5,972 nucleotides of DNA from an uncultured Pseudomonadota bacterium (lineage in GTDB: Bacteria; Pseudomonadota; Gammaproteobacteria; Burkholderiales; Burkholderiaceae_C): contig ONTY01000104.1 in the NCBI GenBank assembly GCA_900320815.1, positions 1 to 5,972 on the forward strand. The letters are read 5' to 3'. Positions 3,839-5,972 of the stretch are shown here, piece by piece. The notes beneath the pieces are model-generated. The model did no database searches. It was given only the letters and a program-made list of their open reading frames with translations, and was not told the DNA's origin. Both the position numbers and the translations under genes were made by a program. Position 1 is the first letter of the stretch. Every line of letters starts with the position of its first letter.

Positions 3839-5972
3839 TGCAAAAAAAACTGGTATTCCGACCGCAGACAGTGTTGCTGCAAAACATCCTTGCCACAGGC
3901 CGCCTGAGCAAAAAAAGCCTGGCGCAGCATCTTGGCACCTCATACTACACACTCACGCGCTGGGAGCGCGGCGATATTGACGCCGGCGCTGGCGTGCTGC
4001 AGCGCCTGCAGCGGCTGTTGGCGCAAATAACCAATGAAGGCGCCGCCGCTGTCAGCGGCCAGGAAATGCAGCATGTTTTTGCTTCGCACGGCATCCGCAA
4101 AGCGGGTGCGGGGGAGCATGAGACAGAGCGTATGACACTGGCTCCCTCTCCCGGGCCATATTTGCTCTCCAGACTCAAACGGGGAGCATTTTGGGGCAAT
4201 GGCGAAGCGGCAGTCACCGAAATGCTGTTTTTTAATGCCGAGGCAGCGCCAACCCTGGCACAGGCTGCGGCAGGCGGCGTGTCGGCTGGAAAAAACACGT
4301 ATACCTATGATGCCCACACCTACCACACAAAAGTCCCGCCACAAGGAATCGCCCAGATTCTGCAAAAATACTTGCCCGTAGGTGGTTTGGTACTTGACCC
4401 CTTTGCTGGCAGTGGCATGACGGGTGTTGCGGCACTTGCCAGCGGCTGTGATGTTATTTTGAATGAACTCTCGCCAGCGGCCAGTTTCATTGCCGACCGT
4501 TTTACCTCGCGCTGCGCGCCAGAGAAACTGGCCGCCGCCGTCCAGGCCGTGATGCAGCACCTTGCCCCACTGCGCCACACGCTCTACACCACGCACTGCA
4601 GGCAGTGTGGCAAAGAAACAGAACTGCTGTTTACAGTGTGGTCCTACAAAGTGCTGTGCAGCCATTGCCGCTGCGAGTTTACCCTTTGGGATGAATGCCG
4701 CAGCTATGGCAAAACGGTGCGCGAGCATAAGTTTTTGCGCGAGTTTCCATGCCCTTTTTGCGGCGCGCTTTTGAAAAAATCGCGCCTGGAGCGCACAAGT
4801 GCCGTGCCCGTTCTTGTGGGCTATAAATGCTGCGGCAAGCGCCAGTGCGAGGTGCCCCCAGACGCGGCAGATTTGGAGCGTATTGCTGCGCTGGAAGCGA
4901 GTGACCTGGTTGCACCGGGCTTTGTGCCCGACCTTTGTGTGCCCGATGGGGTGAATCTTTCGCAGCCAAAGCGCCACGGACTGCAAAATTTCAGAGACTT
5001 TTACACGCCGCGCAATCTGGCCGCGATGAGCCGCATCTGGGAGGCTGTCCATAAAGTCAGGGATACGGATTTGGCTGCATTTCTCGGCTTTGTTTTTACT
5101 TCTCTGTACCAGCGGGTGACGCGGCTTTCTGAATACAGGTTTTGGGGAGGCAGCGGAAACACGGCAAATTTCAACGTTCCCTACATTTTCAATGAGGCCA
5201 ATGTTTTTGTGACCTTTGAACGCAAGGCGCGCTCCGTTCTTGACCACCTCGCAACGACGGCCTGTTCGTATAACGGGCGCTGCGTTGTGCACACCGGGGC
5301 GGCAGCCCGGCTGGGTTTTTTGCCCGATGAGAGCGTTGACTTGATTTTTACTGACCCGCCGTTTGGTGCCAATATCAACTACAGCGAGATGAATATGCTC
5401 TGGGAAGCCTGGCTTGGCGCCTATACTGAAACCGCGCAAGAAGCCATCGTCAACCGCTTCCAGAACAAGGATGCTGCGGCCTATCAGGCGCTCATGACAC
5501 AAAGCCTGCGGGAGTGCTTTCGGGTGCTGAGGGCAGGACACTGGCTTGTGCTGGTCTTCATGAACTCCGCAAAGGAAATATGGGAGTGCATCCGCAGCGC
5601 ACTCCTTGAGGCTGGATTTTCCATTGAACGCATGGATATTTTTGACAAGCAGCATGGCACCTTCAAGCAGTTTGTCAGCGACAACACGGTAGGCGCGGAT
5701 TTGCTGCTGCACTGTCGCAAGCCGGCAGGCGCGGCTTTTGTGCAGGAGGTGGCACAGGAGGACGCTGCAGCGATTCCGGTTGCGGAGTTTCTGAAAAGGC
5801 GAAGCGGCAATATTCCGATACTGCCGTACCTGCATGTCAGAAGAGGCGATGAAATTGATTACAGGACGCTGTACAGTGAATATCTTTCCGAGGCGTTTGG
5901 ACAGCGCGCCGCAATGCTTGGCTTTGCAGCCTTTCGCGCACAGGCGCAGGCAATTCTTGAGCGTCAGGGAGA
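3838..5972 (+). CDS. DNA adenine methyltransferase with N-terminal HTH and Zn-ribbon insert (runs off right edge)
   Basis: A probable N6-adenine DNA methyltransferase; 711 residues are present and the 3' end is missing. Residues about 11-64 form an XRE-like helix-turn-helix (LSKKSLAQHLGTSYYTLTRW at 23-42). Residues 155-182 carry YHTKVPPQG, a segment I associate with this methylase group. Motif I is LDPFAGSGMTG (186-196), and NELSP (209-213) supplies the acidic motif II position. Two cysteine clusters follow: C254-C257 with C274-C277, and C305-C308 with C331/C332-C337, consistent with zinc ribbons. FRDFYTPRNL (385-394) precedes motif IV, DLIFTDPPFG (501-510); DPPF rather than SPPY favours N6-adenine. 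A beta-hairpin-like end (FRVLRAGHWLVLVF, 561-574) completes the fold. The order motif I, insert, motif IV is class-alpha-like and resembles the COG1743 Zn-ribbon methylases. ATG at 3838 overlaps the dmlA stop by one base, with only a weak GAAG upstream. Base composition is lower in G/C than the left-hand genes. Methylase sure; target site and partners unknown. A cognate nuclease or defence genes may follow. Confidence 0.9.
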   Translation, partial: MQKKLVFRPQTVLLQNILATGRLSKKSLAQHLGTSYYTLTRWERGDIDAGAGVLQRLQRLLAQITNEGAAAVSGQEMQHVFASHGIRKAGAGEHETERMTLAPSPGPYLLSRLKRGAFWGNGEAAVTEMLFFNAEAAPTLAQAAAGGVSAGKNTYTYDAHTYHTKVPPQGIAQILQKYLPVGGLVLDPFAGSGMTGVAALASGCDVILNELSPAASFIADRFTSRCAPEKLAAAVQAVMQHLAPLRHTLYTTHCRQCGKETELLFTVWSYKVLCSHCRCEFTLWDECRSYGKTVREHKFLREFPCPFCGALLKKSRLERTSAVPVLVGYKCCGKRQCEVPPDAADLERIAALEASDLVAPGFVPDLCVPDGVNLSQPKRHGLQNFRDFYTPRNLAAMSRIWEAVHKVRDTDLAAFLGFVFTSLYQRVTRLSEYRFWGGSGNTANFNVPYIFNEANVFVTFERKARSVLDHLATTACSYNGRCVVHTGAAARLGFLPDESVDLIFTDPPFGANINYSEMNMLWEAWLGAYTETAQEAIVNRFQNKDAAAYQALMTQSLRECFRVLRAGHWLVLVFMNSAKEIWECIRSALLEAGFSIERMDIFDKQHGTFKQFVSDNTVGADLLLHCRKPAGAAFVQEVAQEDAAAIPVAEFLKRRSGNIPILPYLHVRRGDEIDYRTLYSEYLSEAFGQRAAMLGFAAFRAQAQAILERQG

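Noticed and set aside
3910..3917. A-run plus G in the methylase gene as a programmed -1 frameshift site
   Set aside because: The heptamer A AAA AAG is present but out of register with the reading frame (AGC AAA AAA AGC), and the zero frame stays open for the full window.
3940..5835. 631-codon open frame on the minus strand across the methylase gene
   Set aside because: It is antisense to a gene with clear methylase motifs, shows no recognisable domain, is rich in His/Cys/Arg as shadow frames are, and has no credible ribosome site.

Overview
The window looks like chromosomal DNA of a high-GC betaproteobacterium, most likely Burkholderiales and probably Comamonadaceae-like. The basis is the G/C-ending codon usage and how closely the RhlE-type helicase and the tartrate/D-malate dehydrogenase read like proteins I know from that group. 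No database search was possible, so the taxonomic call is inference.

Layout. Bases 1-604 (minus strand) hold the N-terminal 201 residues of a DEAD-box RNA helicase that runs off the left edge. A 142-base divergent intergenic region (605-746) carries a perfect 7-bp inverted repeat. Then come, all on the plus strand: folP, dihydropteroate synthase (747-1646); a 123-base gap with two hairpins but no gene (1647-1769); an SGNH/GDSL-like lipoprotein whose nucleophile serine appears to be missing (1770-2681); a strong intrinsic terminator (2715-2748) lying almost directly against the ribosome binding site of the next gene; a tartrate/D-malate dehydrogenase of the DmlA/TtuC type (2765-3838); and, overlapping its stop codon by one base, a large DNA methyltransferase (3838 to beyond 5972).

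The first four genes are ordinary housekeeping or metabolic functions (RNA remodelling, folate synthesis, a cell-envelope lipoprotein, C4-dicarboxylate oxidation) and show no obvious common pathway. The methyltransferase is different. It combines an N-terminal XRE-like helix-turn-helix, a class-alpha-like motif order (motif I, then insert, then DPPF), and two zinc-ribbon-like cysteine clusters in the insert. This resembles the Zn-ribbon adenine methylases common in defence islands. It is also visibly less GC-rich than the genes on the left. It is the best candidate for the edge of an acquired restriction-modification or anti-phage system, but the partner genes that would prove this lie beyond the right edge.

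No tRNA, rRNA, CRISPR array, insertion sequence or attachment site is recognisable.
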